A stretch of 64,000 nucleotides of DNA from Variovorax sp. RA8 (GTDB taxonomy: Bacteria; Pseudomonadota; Gammaproteobacteria; Burkholderiales; Burkholderiaceae_C). A program made the translations under genes and the position numbers. The notes under the pieces are model-generated. The model did no database searches. It was not told the DNA's origin and saw only the letters and a list, made by a program, of their open reading frames with translations. The stretch lies in the NCBI RefSeq assembly GCF_901827175.1, contig NZ_LR594663.1, forward strand, positions 62,001 through 126,000, written 5' to 3'. Shown here in pieces: positions 17,240 through 24,945 of this stretch. Every line of letters starts with the position of its first letter. The stretch's first letter is position 1.

Positions 17240-17451
17240 ATAGCGGCTGTACGCGACCGCTCCAAAGCGGCCGTTCAGGCTGGAGGTGCGAATGTGCGGA
17301 AAGCGACCCCTGGTCAACCCCTCGACTCCAAGCTGCTTCAACATGAGCGCGCTACTTCATGCCTGAGACACCCTTCTTCTGTAGTGGCCGTTGACGAGCC
17401 ATCTGAGCCCTACTGGCTCTGGCGTAAGCGAAGGCCTCCTCGCGGCGAACA

Positions 17452-18216
17452 TCACGTAACCCGCGCCGCAATGCGCCGATAGGCTTCGCCGAGATCGGCT
17501 GCCGCGCGCCGGACCTGCGGGAGATAGGCCAAACATCGATCAAGGCTGAGTCGCGCCATGGGAGCGTGGACGGCCACCGCTCCCATGACGCTGCCGTTCA
17601 AGCCATAGACTGGCACGGCGAGCGAGATGAGGCCTGCCAGATAGCCTTCATCGTCGGTCGACACCCGCGACCTGCGGATCTTCTGGAGTTCGGCCTCCAG
17701 CTTCGTCGGGTCCGTAATCGTCTTTGGTGTGAAGCGCGGAATGGGCGCAGCAGTCAACAGGCGCCTGCGCTGCAGGGCGGGCATCTGGCTGAGGTACAGC
17801 TTGCCGCTGGAGGTGCAGAACAGGGGCGTCACGGAACCCGGCTGCAGATGAAGCCTCAGCGGCCATTCCGACTCTACCCGGTCGACGTAAAGCACGGCGC
17901 CGTTGTGAAAGGTCGTGAAGTTGCAGGTCTCGCCGATCTGCGAGACAAGCGTGCGCAAGATTGCGTGACGCGTCGCCCGGAACGAACCGTTGGACATCAG
18001 GTTCAGCGATATCGCATTGAGGCGCGGGCCGGTCGAGAAGCCGGCGCCTTTGGGCTCTCTGAGCAGAACGCCGGCCTCGCACAACTCGTCGAGCAGCCGG
18101 TAAGCCGTCGCTTTCGACATGCCGGTCGACGCGATGATCGTGTTCAACCCCAGGGGGAGCGGCGACTTCGCTATCGCTTCGATCACGTCCAGCGCACGCA
18201 GGCTGCCGCCGCTCAT
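17452..18216 (-). CDS. IclR-family transcriptional regulator
   Basis: A 254-residue regulator. The N-terminal winged helix-turn-helix (residues about 8-65) shows L-P-L-G-L-N-T-I-I-A-S-T-G-M-S-K-A-T-A-Y-R-L-L-D; the C-terminal IclR effector domain shows C-T-S-S-G-K-L-Y-L-S and L-A-V-P-V-Y-G-L-N-G-S-V-M-G-A-V-A-V. Divergent from the cupin/DapA/TRAP operon and therefore its most likely local regulator, acting in the 18217-18403 gap. The effector is probably a substrate or product of that operon. Confidence 0.92.
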   Translation of the reverse strand: MSGGSLRALDVIEAIAKSPLPLGLNTIIASTGMSKATAYRLLDELCEAGVLLREPKGAGFSTGPRLNAISLNLMSNGSFRATRHAILRTLVSQIGETCNFTTFHNGAVLYVDRVESEWPLRLHLQPGSVTPLFCTSSGKLYLSQMPALQRRRLLTAAPIPRFTPKTITDPTKLEAELQKIRRSRVSTDDEGYLAGLISLAVPVYGLNGSVMGAVAVHAPMARLSLDRCLAYLPQVRRAAADLGEAYRRIAARVT

Positions 18217-18272
18217 GAGACGGCCTTCCGATAAGTGGCATCGACCGCAAGCGTATGGGAAGGACCCGAAGT

Positions 18273-18286
18273 TCTCATTTTTGAGA
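18273..18286. promoter_or_regulatory. Small dyad in the IclR control region
   Basis: TCTCA-TTTT-TGAGA, a perfect 5-bp dyad between the divergent IclR gene and the cupin operon. Position suits an IclR operator, but the arms are short and could arise by chance. Confidence 0.25.
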
Positions 18287-18403
18287 CCTCTATATCGAGA
18301 TTACCGAGAAACCCTAGCATTCATCTTCGTTGTCGACAACTACATTGAATTGGCCAGAGCGCTGCTGCTACCGGCGGCATCCCACCCACCATCCATTCGT
18401 TCA

Positions 18404-18838
18404 ATGCGCATGACTGTCGAGATCCACCACCTTCTCTTTGACAACCTTCCTCCTGTTTCGCGTGGACAGGGCATCGTCAACTATCCGATCGCCACCAAGA
18501 AGCAGGGCGCGGTGAACATCCACTCGGGCATCACCCGCTTGCCGGCCGGCGGCGTCGTGCCTGCGCACTCCCACAATGCAGAGGAGCAGGTGACAGTCCT
18601 GGAGGGCCGCCTGAGAATCGTGCTGAACGGCGTTCCGCACGATTGCGGTCCTTACGACTCCACCTTCATCTCGGCCGGCGTGGTGCACGAGTTCAGCGCC
18701 ATTGGCGAAGAACCGGCGGTCGCCATGGTGATCTACGGAAGTGCGAACGTGAACCGGACCTTCGCCGAAACAGGCGAGACGGTCGTTCTCGGCTCAGATG
18801 CGGACAAGTTCCCGCCTGACCCAGCACGGCTGGGCTGA
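18404..18838 (+). CDS. Cupin-domain protein
   Basis: A 144-residue single-cupin protein. The start may be ATG 18404 or ATG 18410; neither has a strong ribosome-binding site. Cupin motif 1 is V-P-A-H-S-H-N-A-E-E-Q-V-T-V-L-E-G (about 59-75), giving two His and one Glu, and motif 2 is A-G-V-V-H-E-F, giving the third His. It could be a metal-dependent isomerase, decarboxylase or dioxygenase acting on a small acid. It opens the DapA/TRAP operon, 9 bases before the lyase gene. Confidence 0.82.
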   Translation: MRMTVEIHHLLFDNLPPVSRGQGIVNYPIATKKQGAVNIHSGITRLPAGGVVPAHSHNAEEQVTVLEGRLRIVLNGVPHDCGPYDSTFISAGVVHEFSAIGEEPAVAMVIYGSANVNRTFAETGETVVLGSDADKFPPDPARLG

Positions 18839-18847
18839 AGATCTGCC

Positions 18848-19777
18848 ATGAATCGCAGCGAAGAATCTCGCTCGCGCAGTCACTCGCGGCAACGTCGCGA
18901 GGGCGGCCTCTACAGCTACCTGGCCACACCCTTCGATGCCGCGGGCAATCTGTGCGTCGACGTGCTTGCGGACTACACGGCAGCCGTCATGCGAACGGGA
19001 GTGGCTGGCGTCACCTGCGTCGCCAGTACCTGCGAAGGTCCTTACCTCAGCGATGCGGAGCGGTTCAGGGTGATGGACGTGGTGGGCAAGACAGTGGCAG
19101 GGCGCATTGGCCTGAACATCGGCATCGGCGCCTTGTCGACGCGCCAGGCAATCGACCACGCCAAGCGCGCACAGGACGCCGGCGCAACAAGCCTCATGCT
19201 GGAGATGCAGCAGTACTACCCGGTGAGCTTCGAGGCTGCGAGGAAGCACTACGAGGCTGTCGCGGCGGCAGTGCCTGTGCCCATCCGCCTGTACAACCTG
19301 CCGCTGCCTACGCGATTTGATTTCATGCCCGGGACAATCGCCGCCATGGAGGACATCGCCGCCATCACCTCGGTGAAAGAAGCCTCGGGCGATGTCACGC
19401 GGCTGCGGGACATCCGGGCGCTCTGCGGTGATCGTTTCCGGCTGTTCTGCGGTTTTCACTTCCAGGTCTTGGATGGCTATCGGATGGGCGCGGATGGCTG
19501 GGAAGTGATGACGCATCCGCTCATCGCGCCACGATTGGTCAGCCTGGTTGATCTGCTTGAAACCGACCCTTGGTCCGCGGAGGCATCCGCCGAGTACGAA
19601 ACTCTGCTGCCCCTGTTCCTTTTTTTCAAGGCGTACGGCGTGCCGCAGGCGATCAAGGCGCTCTCAGAATGGAGCGATATCGACCTGGGCCCGCCCCGCG
19701 CGCCATACGCTGCCCTGTTGCCGGCGCAGAAGACACGGCTGCGCACGATTCTCGAGACGCTGGGGCTGCTCCACTAG
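18848..19777 (+). CDS. DapA/NanA-family class I lyase or dehydratase
   Basis: A 309-residue TIM-barrel protein with an extra polar N-terminal 20 residues. The Schiff-base Lys is about 177 (S-V-K-E-A-S-G-D) and the catalytic Tyr about 149 (L-Y-N-L-P). The usual G-S-T/G-E substrate loop is replaced by A-S-T-C-E-G-P, so this is probably not a true dihydrodipicolinate synthase. Family alternatives are sugar-acid aldolases or dehydratases and hydratase-aldolases of aromatic pathways. Its operon partners are a cupin and a TRAP importer, which suggests catabolism of an imported 2-oxo or sugar acid. Confidence 0.88.
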   Translation: MNRSEESRSRSHSRQRREGGLYSYLATPFDAAGNLCVDVLADYTAAVMRTGVAGVTCVASTCEGPYLSDAERFRVMDVVGKTVAGRIGLNIGIGALSTRQAIDHAKRAQDAGATSLMLEMQQYYPVSFEAARKHYEAVAAAVPVPIRLYNLPLPTRFDFMPGTIAAMEDIAAITSVKEASGDVTRLRDIRALCGDRFRLFCGFHFQVLDGYRMGADGWEVMTHPLIAPRLVSLVDLLETDPWSAEASAEYETLLPLFLFFKAYGVPQAIKALSEWSDIDLGPPRAPYAALLPAQKTRLRTILETLGLLH

Positions 19778-19820
19778 CCGCGCCGTGCCCACAGGTTCAT
19801 CACGTTTGAAGGAGTCAAGA

Positions 19821-20891
19821 ATGATTGCTGGATCCATGTCCCGAGGGACCTTTCTCCGGCGGACGGTTTCGATCGGAGCGGCATTCGTCGCCTGCCCGAT
19901 GCTCACGATGCCGGCCAGGGCGGCAGCGCCGGCCCACCGCCTCGTCTTCGGCCATACCTTCGGTTCCTCGACGAAGGGCTACGTCGCGACCGGCCTGGAC
20001 TCCTTCAAGGAGCTCGCGGAGAAGTACTCGGGCGGCAAGCTGCTGGTCGACATTCACGAGGCAGGAAGCCTGGGCCCGCAGACCGTCCTTCCGCAGAAAG
20101 TCGTCGGCGGCTCCATCCAGGGTTGCCAGGTCTCGACCCAGAACTTCGCGCGGTTCTCGGAAGTCTTCGAGATCCTCGATCTTCCGTGCCTGTTCGACTC
20201 GAACGATCAGTTCGAGCGGACGATCGAGAAGGATGAGTTCATGAACACGGAGTTCGTCACGCGGCCGGCAAAGCAGGGATTCCAGGTCGTGCCAGGAATG
20301 TGGGCGAACACCGGTTTCCGCGTCTTCGGTGTCAGCAGGAAGCTGGGCCGCACCGTGCGGCTCCCCGGTGACCTCAAGGGCATGAAGGTGCGAACCAACG
20401 GCACGCGCGCCGAAGAGGTGATGTTTCGATTGACGACGGCCAATCCCGTATCCGTCGCCTGGGGCGAGGCATACCAGGCGCTGGCGCAGGGTGCTGTCGA
20501 TGCGCTGAGCGTCGGCGTGGGGCCGATCACGGCAACGAAGATCCACGAAGCACTTGGCGCAGCGACCTTCTATGACTTGAACTTCAATGCGCACATCACG
20601 GTCCTGAACAAGAAGTGGTTCGACGCACTGCCGACGGATGTCAAGGACGCGATCTTCCGGGCGGGACGCGAAAGCTGGGAGCTCCAGAAGCAGGAGCAGC
20701 GCAAGGCCGACGACGCGATGATGCGGCTGTGGAAGGAGCGCGGCATCGACGTCGTGATGCTGACGCCGGACGAAAGGGCGGCGTGGAAGGCCGGCGTCGG
20801 ACATGAACGCAAGGATTACGCCGGTCTCAAACAGGCCCTCGGTCAGGCAGCGCTCGAGCAACTTCTCCGCCTCAAGCCGGCCGCGGCGTAG
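19821..20891 (+). CDS. dctP: TRAP transporter substrate-binding protein (DctP family)
   Basis: A 356-residue periplasmic receptor; start ATG 19821 follows GAAGGAGTCAAG. Signal region R-G-T-F-L-R-R-T-V-S-I-G-A-A-F-V-A with cleavage near A-R-A-A-A. DctP features include G-A-V-D-A-L-S-V-G and the central segment L-K-G-M-K-V-R-T-N-G that contributes the carboxylate-binding Arg. It delivers a carboxylate to the DctQ/DctM pair encoded next. Confidence 0.92.
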   Translation: MIAGSMSRGTFLRRTVSIGAAFVACPMLTMPARAAAPAHRLVFGHTFGSSTKGYVATGLDSFKELAEKYSGGKLLVDIHEAGSLGPQTVLPQKVVGGSIQGCQVSTQNFARFSEVFEILDLPCLFDSNDQFERTIEKDEFMNTEFVTRPAKQGFQVVPGMWANTGFRVFGVSRKLGRTVRLPGDLKGMKVRTNGTRAEEVMFRLTTANPVSVAWGEAYQALAQGAVDALSVGVGPITATKIHEALGAATFYDLNFNAHITVLNKKWFDALPTDVKDAIFRAGRESWELQKQEQRKADDAMMRLWKERGIDVVMLTPDERAAWKAGVGHERKDYAGLKQALGQAALEQLLRLKPAAA

Positions 20892-20899
20892 CACTCGCG

Positions 20900-21466
20900 A
20901 TGAACACCACACCTCAAACAGGCATCGGCGGCGCCGCAATGCCCCGGGCAACTGATTCGACAGGGCCGAAGATCCTGCCGCGGTCCGACGCGTCGCTCGT
21001 CGAATGGATCATCGTCGGAAGCTACGCCTACTTCTTCCTGATCATCTTCTTGGAAGTCGTCATGCGGTACTTGGTCAGCTACTCGACCACTTGGGGAGAG
21101 ATGACTGCGCGCTACACGCACGTCTACTTCGCCTACCTGGCCGCGGCGGAGGCCATCCGCCACGACAGCCATATCCGGGTCGACTACTTTCCGACGCGCC
21201 TGCGGGGTCGGGCCAGGCTGGCCCTCGAGACGTATATCGATGCGCTGTGCGTCATCGTGGCGGCGGCGGTCTGCTACTACTCGTTCGAAGTCGTCGCGAC
21301 GCAAGTTTCCGCGGGCTTCAAGATGCAGGCGCTGCCGCTGAACATGGCCTTTGCTACCGCGGCGATTCCCATCGGCTGGGGCCTGATGATCATCCGGCTC
21401 GCACAGCGAATGGCGCGTCGATACAGGCGCGGCGGCATGCAGGTAGGAATCCGGGAGGGCGAATGA
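20900..21466 (+). CDS. dctQ: TRAP transporter small membrane subunit (DctQ family)
   Basis: A 188-residue protein with four predicted membrane segments starting near I-V-G-S-Y-A-Y-F-F-L-I-I-F (about 36-48). It contains the family-typical T-W-G-E-M-T-A-R-Y after the second helix. Lies 8 bases after dctP and overlaps dctM (ATGATG over the TGA), matching the usual gene order and stoichiometry. Confidence 0.92.
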   Translation: MNTTPQTGIGGAAMPRATDSTGPKILPRSDASLVEWIIVGSYAYFFLIIFLEVVMRYLVSYSTTWGEMTARYTHVYFAYLAAAEAIRHDSHIRVDYFPTRLRGRARLALETYIDALCVIVAAAVCYYSFEVVATQVSAGFKMQALPLNMAFATAAIPIGWGLMIIRLAQRMARRYRRGGMQVGIREGE

Positions 21467-22746
21467 TGTCGTCGATTCAAATGTGGCTCATAGGCGGTGC
21501 CATGCTGGCGCACTTCGCGATCGGCCTTCCGCTGTTCGCAGTGCTGGCGCTCGGCGCCATGGCATTCATCCTGGCTGGAGGGGTCTATACCCTGGACACG
21601 CTGGGTTCCACCCTGTTCGGCGCGGTGGACAGTTGGGCATTGCTTTCCCTTCCCCTGTTCATTCTCGTGGGCGAGCTGATGACCCGCGGACGGATGGCGG
21701 AAGATCTCGTCAACCTGGGCGAGTCCCTGGTCGGATGGATTCCGGGCGGCCTGGGCATGACCACCATCTTCAGCTGCTTCCTGATTTCCGGAACCAGCGG
21801 CTCGGCCACCGCGGATACCGCGACGATCGGCAAGATCATGACGCCCGCGCTGAAGCGCCGCGGCTACGACCCCAGCTATGCCGCGTCGCTGGCCGCTTCC
21901 GGCGGCGTGCTCGGCCCCATCGTTCCACCGAGCATCATCTTCATCGTCTACGGCATCGCGACGTCCACCTCGGTCGGTGACCTGTTCATCGGCGGGGTGG
22001 TGCCCGGCGTCATGTTCGCCGCCGCGCTCTGCCTCACGCACTATCTCATCTGCGTCGGCACGACCTGGGCGCCGGCGGATCGCGCACCGTTCTCTTTGCG
22101 CAAGGCGGTCGAGGCGACGTGGCGGGCGAAGTACGGCATCGGCGCACCGGTGCTCATCATCGGAGGGATCTATGGCGGCCTCTTCACGCCCACCGAAGCC
22201 GCCGCGGTTGCGGTAGCCTACGTGTTGTTCGTCGAAGTCGTGCTGCAGCGCTCCATTCGCGTGCGGGACCTCTCGAACATCCTGGCGGTTTCTTCCAAGA
22301 TTTCCGGCGCACTGATTCCTGTCATCGCCTTCTCGGTCCTGTTCGGCGAGGCGCTGGCGGTGCTGCACGTGCCCGAGGCGATGGTGCAATGGTTCTCCAG
22401 CTTCAATGCCGGTTTCGCCGGCTCGGTCGCGCTCATCCTCGCGCTCCTCGTGATCGTCGGTTGCATTCTTGAGCCGATCGCAGCGGTGCTGGTCATCATG
22501 CCCGTGCTGCTGCCGGTGTCCAAGCAGCTCGGCTTCGACGACGTGCATTTCGGCGTGTTCGTGGTCTGCGTCCTGTCTGCGGGCCTCATCCATCCTCCGA
22601 TCGGCATGAACCTGTTCGCGGCCGCCGCCGTGACGGGCGAGCCTTTCATGCGTGTCGGGTGGAGAGCCGTGCCTGCATTCGTCGCCCTGATCGCGATGTG
22701 CGCGGTGGTGGCGGCCGTTCCGGCCACGGTGATCTGGTTCCGGTGA
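21463..22746 (+). CDS. dctM: TRAP transporter large membrane subunit (DctM family)
   Basis: A 427-residue, roughly 12-helix permease that couples uptake to the sodium or proton gradient. Conserved segments are S-G-T-S-G-S-A-T-A-D (about 108-117), G-P-I-V-P-P-S-I-I and L-I-H-P-P-I-G-M-N. The start can be ATG 21463 or 21466. It completes the operon; the next feature is an insertion sequence 125 bp downstream. Confidence 0.93.
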   Translation: MMSSIQMWLIGGAMLAHFAIGLPLFAVLALGAMAFILAGGVYTLDTLGSTLFGAVDSWALLSLPLFILVGELMTRGRMAEDLVNLGESLVGWIPGGLGMTTIFSCFLISGTSGSATADTATIGKIMTPALKRRGYDPSYAASLAASGGVLGPIVPPSIIFIVYGIATSTSVGDLFIGGVVPGVMFAAALCLTHYLICVGTTWAPADRAPFSLRKAVEATWRAKYGIGAPVLIIGGIYGGLFTPTEAAAVAVAYVLFVEVVLQRSIRVRDLSNILAVSSKISGALIPVIAFSVLFGEALAVLHVPEAMVQWFSSFNAGFAGSVALILALLVIVGCILEPIAAVLVIMPVLLPVSKQLGFDDVHFGVFVVCVLSAGLIHPPIGMNLFAAAAVTGEPFMRVGWRAVPAFVALIAMCAVVAAVPATVIWFR

Positions 22747-22870
22747 TGCCTGAACGCCAGCCAAAGGGAAGACGGCGCAATCTCGCGAATGGAGCCTGCA
22801 CGTAGCGCTCACCCAAATTGAACGGCATCAAATTCCTTGCATTGAGAGCCCGGGTCAAAGGTCGGCTTCT

Positions 22871-24562
22871 GGCCGAGCCTGTGTGAAAACGGGTTGAATA
22901 GGTGACGGTGCTCGCCTAGATTGTGGCAACGCTACTGAAGGGCAGCCACATGAAGCGATTCATCGAAGGCGAGGATCGACAGCAGGTCACTCTGCTGCCA
23001 GAGTGCCTTGACGACTATATAGGCGAAGACAACCCGGTGCGGGTTGTCGATGCCTTCGTCGAGGAACTGGATCTGCATGCACTGGGTTTTGAAGGCGTCG
23101 ATCCGGCAGCCACCGGCCGACCTTCGTACCACCCCTCGGTCCTGCTGAAGCTCTACATCTACGGCTACCTGAACCGTATCCAATCGAGCCGGCGCCTGGA
23201 GCGCGAGGCGCAGCGCAACGTCGAGCTGATGTGGCTCACCGGCCGGCTCGCCCCGGACTTCAAGACCATCGCCGACTTCCGCCACGATAACGGAACCGGT
23301 ATTCGCAACGTTTGCCGCCGCTTCGTCGGTCTGTGCCGCGACCTCAAGTTGTTCTCTCATGCCATCGTGGCCATCGACGGCAGCAAGTTCAAAGCGGTCA
23401 ACAGCCGCGATCGCAACTTCACCGCGGGCAAGATCGACGCGCGTCAGCGGCAGATCGAGCAGAGCATCCAGCGCTACCTCGATGCACTGGAGACAGCCGA
23501 CCGCACGCAGCCGGCGGAGGTAGAGGCCAAGACCGAGCGGTTGACGGAGAAGATCAAGAAGCTGCGCGAGCAGATGAAGCAGCTCGATCGCACCAAGGAA
23601 GAATTGAAGAAGGAGCCTGATGGGCAACGCTCGCTCACCGATCCTGATGCGCGTTCGATGAACTCGCAAGCCAAGGGCTCCGGCCTGGTGGGCTACAACG
23701 TTCAGGCGGCGGTCGACGCCAGGCACCACCTGATAGTGGCGCACGAGGTCACCAACGAGGGCAACGACCGCGCGCAGCTCAGCAACATGGCCAAGGCTGC
23801 ACGCGAGGCGATGGGCAAGACCAGGCTACAGGCCCTTGCCGACCGCGGCTACTTCAACGGCACGGAGCTCAAGGCCTGCGAGGACGCAGGCATCACGACC
23901 TACGTGCCAAAGCCGATGACCTCGGGCGCCAAGGCCGAAGGCCGCTTCGACAAGAGCGACTTCATCTACATCGCGAAGGCCGACGAGTATCAGTGCCCTG
24001 CGGGCGAACGGGCCATCTACAGGTTCAGCACGCTCGAGCGAAATGGCCTCCAAGCGCGTCTCTATTGGACCAGTGCCTGTCCCTCATGCCCATTGAAAAA
24101 GCAGTGTACGACCGGCGACTATCGCCGCATCCGTCGCTGGGAGCACGAAGAGGTGCTTGAGCGCGTCCAGCAACGCCTGGACCGCAAGCCTGTCGCGATG
24201 ACGCTGAGAAGGTGCACCGTGGAGCACGTGTTCGGAACACTCAAGCACTGGATGGGCTGGACGCACTTCCTGACGAAGAAGCTGGAGCACGTGAACACTG
24301 AGATGAGTCTGCACGTGCTGGCATACAACCTGAAGCGGGTGATCGCGATCCTGGGTATTGCCAGAACGATGAAGGCGGTCAGGCTGGTGGGGGCGTGAGC
24401 CTCTTCAAGTGCCCTTCGCAGTTTGCGCAGCGACTCTGCCCCGAGGCAAACCGCTGTCTGTGCGACGGGACCACTCGATGACTCCGTGGCGCCGATGACG
24501 ACCACAGCGCCGCATGGCCGGCATACTCGCGAGTCAAGAGCCGTTTGCACACGACCTCGGCC
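22871..24562 (+). mobile_element. IS1182-family insertion sequence, intact copy 1
   Basis: 1692 bp, bounded by GGCCGAGCCTGTGTGAAAAC on the left and, read from the other strand, GGCCGAGGTCGTGTGCAAAC on the right. The copy at 24946-26637 has the same length and the same orientation, and the encoded proteins are identical, so the duplication is recent. No convincing target-site duplication flanks either copy. Confidence 0.88.
22950..24398 (+). CDS. IS1182-family transposase
   Basis: A 482-residue DDE transposase. Start ATG 22950 is preceded by GAAGGGC at good spacing; an in-frame GTG 27 bases upstream is less likely. N-terminal domain with G-R-P-S-Y-H-P and L-Y-I-Y-G-Y-L-N-R-I-Q-S-S-R-R, catalytic D in V-A-I-D-G-S-K-F-K-A, second D in A-D-R-G-Y-F-N-G-T-E-L and catalytic E in V-E-H-V-F-G-T-L-K. 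A coiled stretch lies between about 160 and 210. Intact and probably active. Confidence 0.92.
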   Translation: MKRFIEGEDRQQVTLLPECLDDYIGEDNPVRVVDAFVEELDLHALGFEGVDPAATGRPSYHPSVLLKLYIYGYLNRIQSSRRLEREAQRNVELMWLTGRLAPDFKTIADFRHDNGTGIRNVCRRFVGLCRDLKLFSHAIVAIDGSKFKAVNSRDRNFTAGKIDARQRQIEQSIQRYLDALETADRTQPAEVEAKTERLTEKIKKLREQMKQLDRTKEELKKEPDGQRSLTDPDARSMNSQAKGSGLVGYNVQAAVDARHHLIVAHEVTNEGNDRAQLSNMAKAAREAMGKTRLQALADRGYFNGTELKACEDAGITTYVPKPMTSGAKAEGRFDKSDFIYIAKADEYQCPAGERAIYRFSTLERNGLQARLYWTSACPSCPLKKQCTTGDYRRIRRWEHEEVLERVQQRLDRKPVAMTLRRCTVEHVFGTLKHWMGWTHFLTKKLEHVNTEMSLHVLAYNLKRVIAILGIARTMKAVRLVGA

Positions 24563-24572
24563 GAATGCGGCG

Positions 24573-24911
24573 CTACTCGAGTCGGACGTAGGCGCCATCG
24601 TCAGCCTTGTCAAAGCGGCTGCCCGGCGCGGCCGCTAGGTAGGGGATGACGGCGGGGTCATAGTTGGCGACCGTGTTCAGGTCATAGACCCCGTGGTTGC
24701 CATCCCTCGCCATGTAAGCATCATCTTCGTCGCCAGCAAAGAAGCGCCAGCCGCTGTCCCCGCCTGCAACGGGTGCCTCCCTGTGCATGTATCCGATGGG
24801 GAGTCCATCGACCATGATTCGGTCCGTCGCCAAGCACCAGCCGACCGACTCGACGAGCGGCTTGAGGTCTTCGCTCTTTATTCTGAAGCTCTTCGTTGTG
24901 CTCGCATTCAT
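24573..24911 (-). CDS. DUF2185 (Imm33-like) protein between two IS copies
   Basis: A 112-residue protein with the DUF2185 core: G-Y-M-H-R-E-A-P, D-S-G-W-R-F-F-A-G-D-E-D-D-A-Y-M and Y-D-L-N-T-V-A-N-Y-D-P-A-V-I-P-Y-L. Members of this family are often annotated as immunity proteins of toxin systems, but no toxin gene is adjacent. The stop lies 11 bases from one IS1182 end and the start about 35 bases from the other, so this gene and its short leader are the entire 383-bp cargo between two direct IS copies. Confidence 0.82.
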   Translation of the reverse strand: MNASTTKSFRIKSEDLKPLVESVGWCLATDRIMVDGLPIGYMHREAPVAGGDSGWRFFAGDEDDAYMARDGNHGVYDLNTVANYDPAVIPYLAAAPGSRFDKADDGAYVRLE

Positions 24912-24945
24912 CTTCTTCGTGTCCTCATGCCGAAGGTCTGCTCAT

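Noticed and set aside
18848..19777. Assignment as dihydrodipicolinate synthase
   Set aside because: The substrate loop differs and the gene sits with a cupin and TRAP importer, away from lysine genes.
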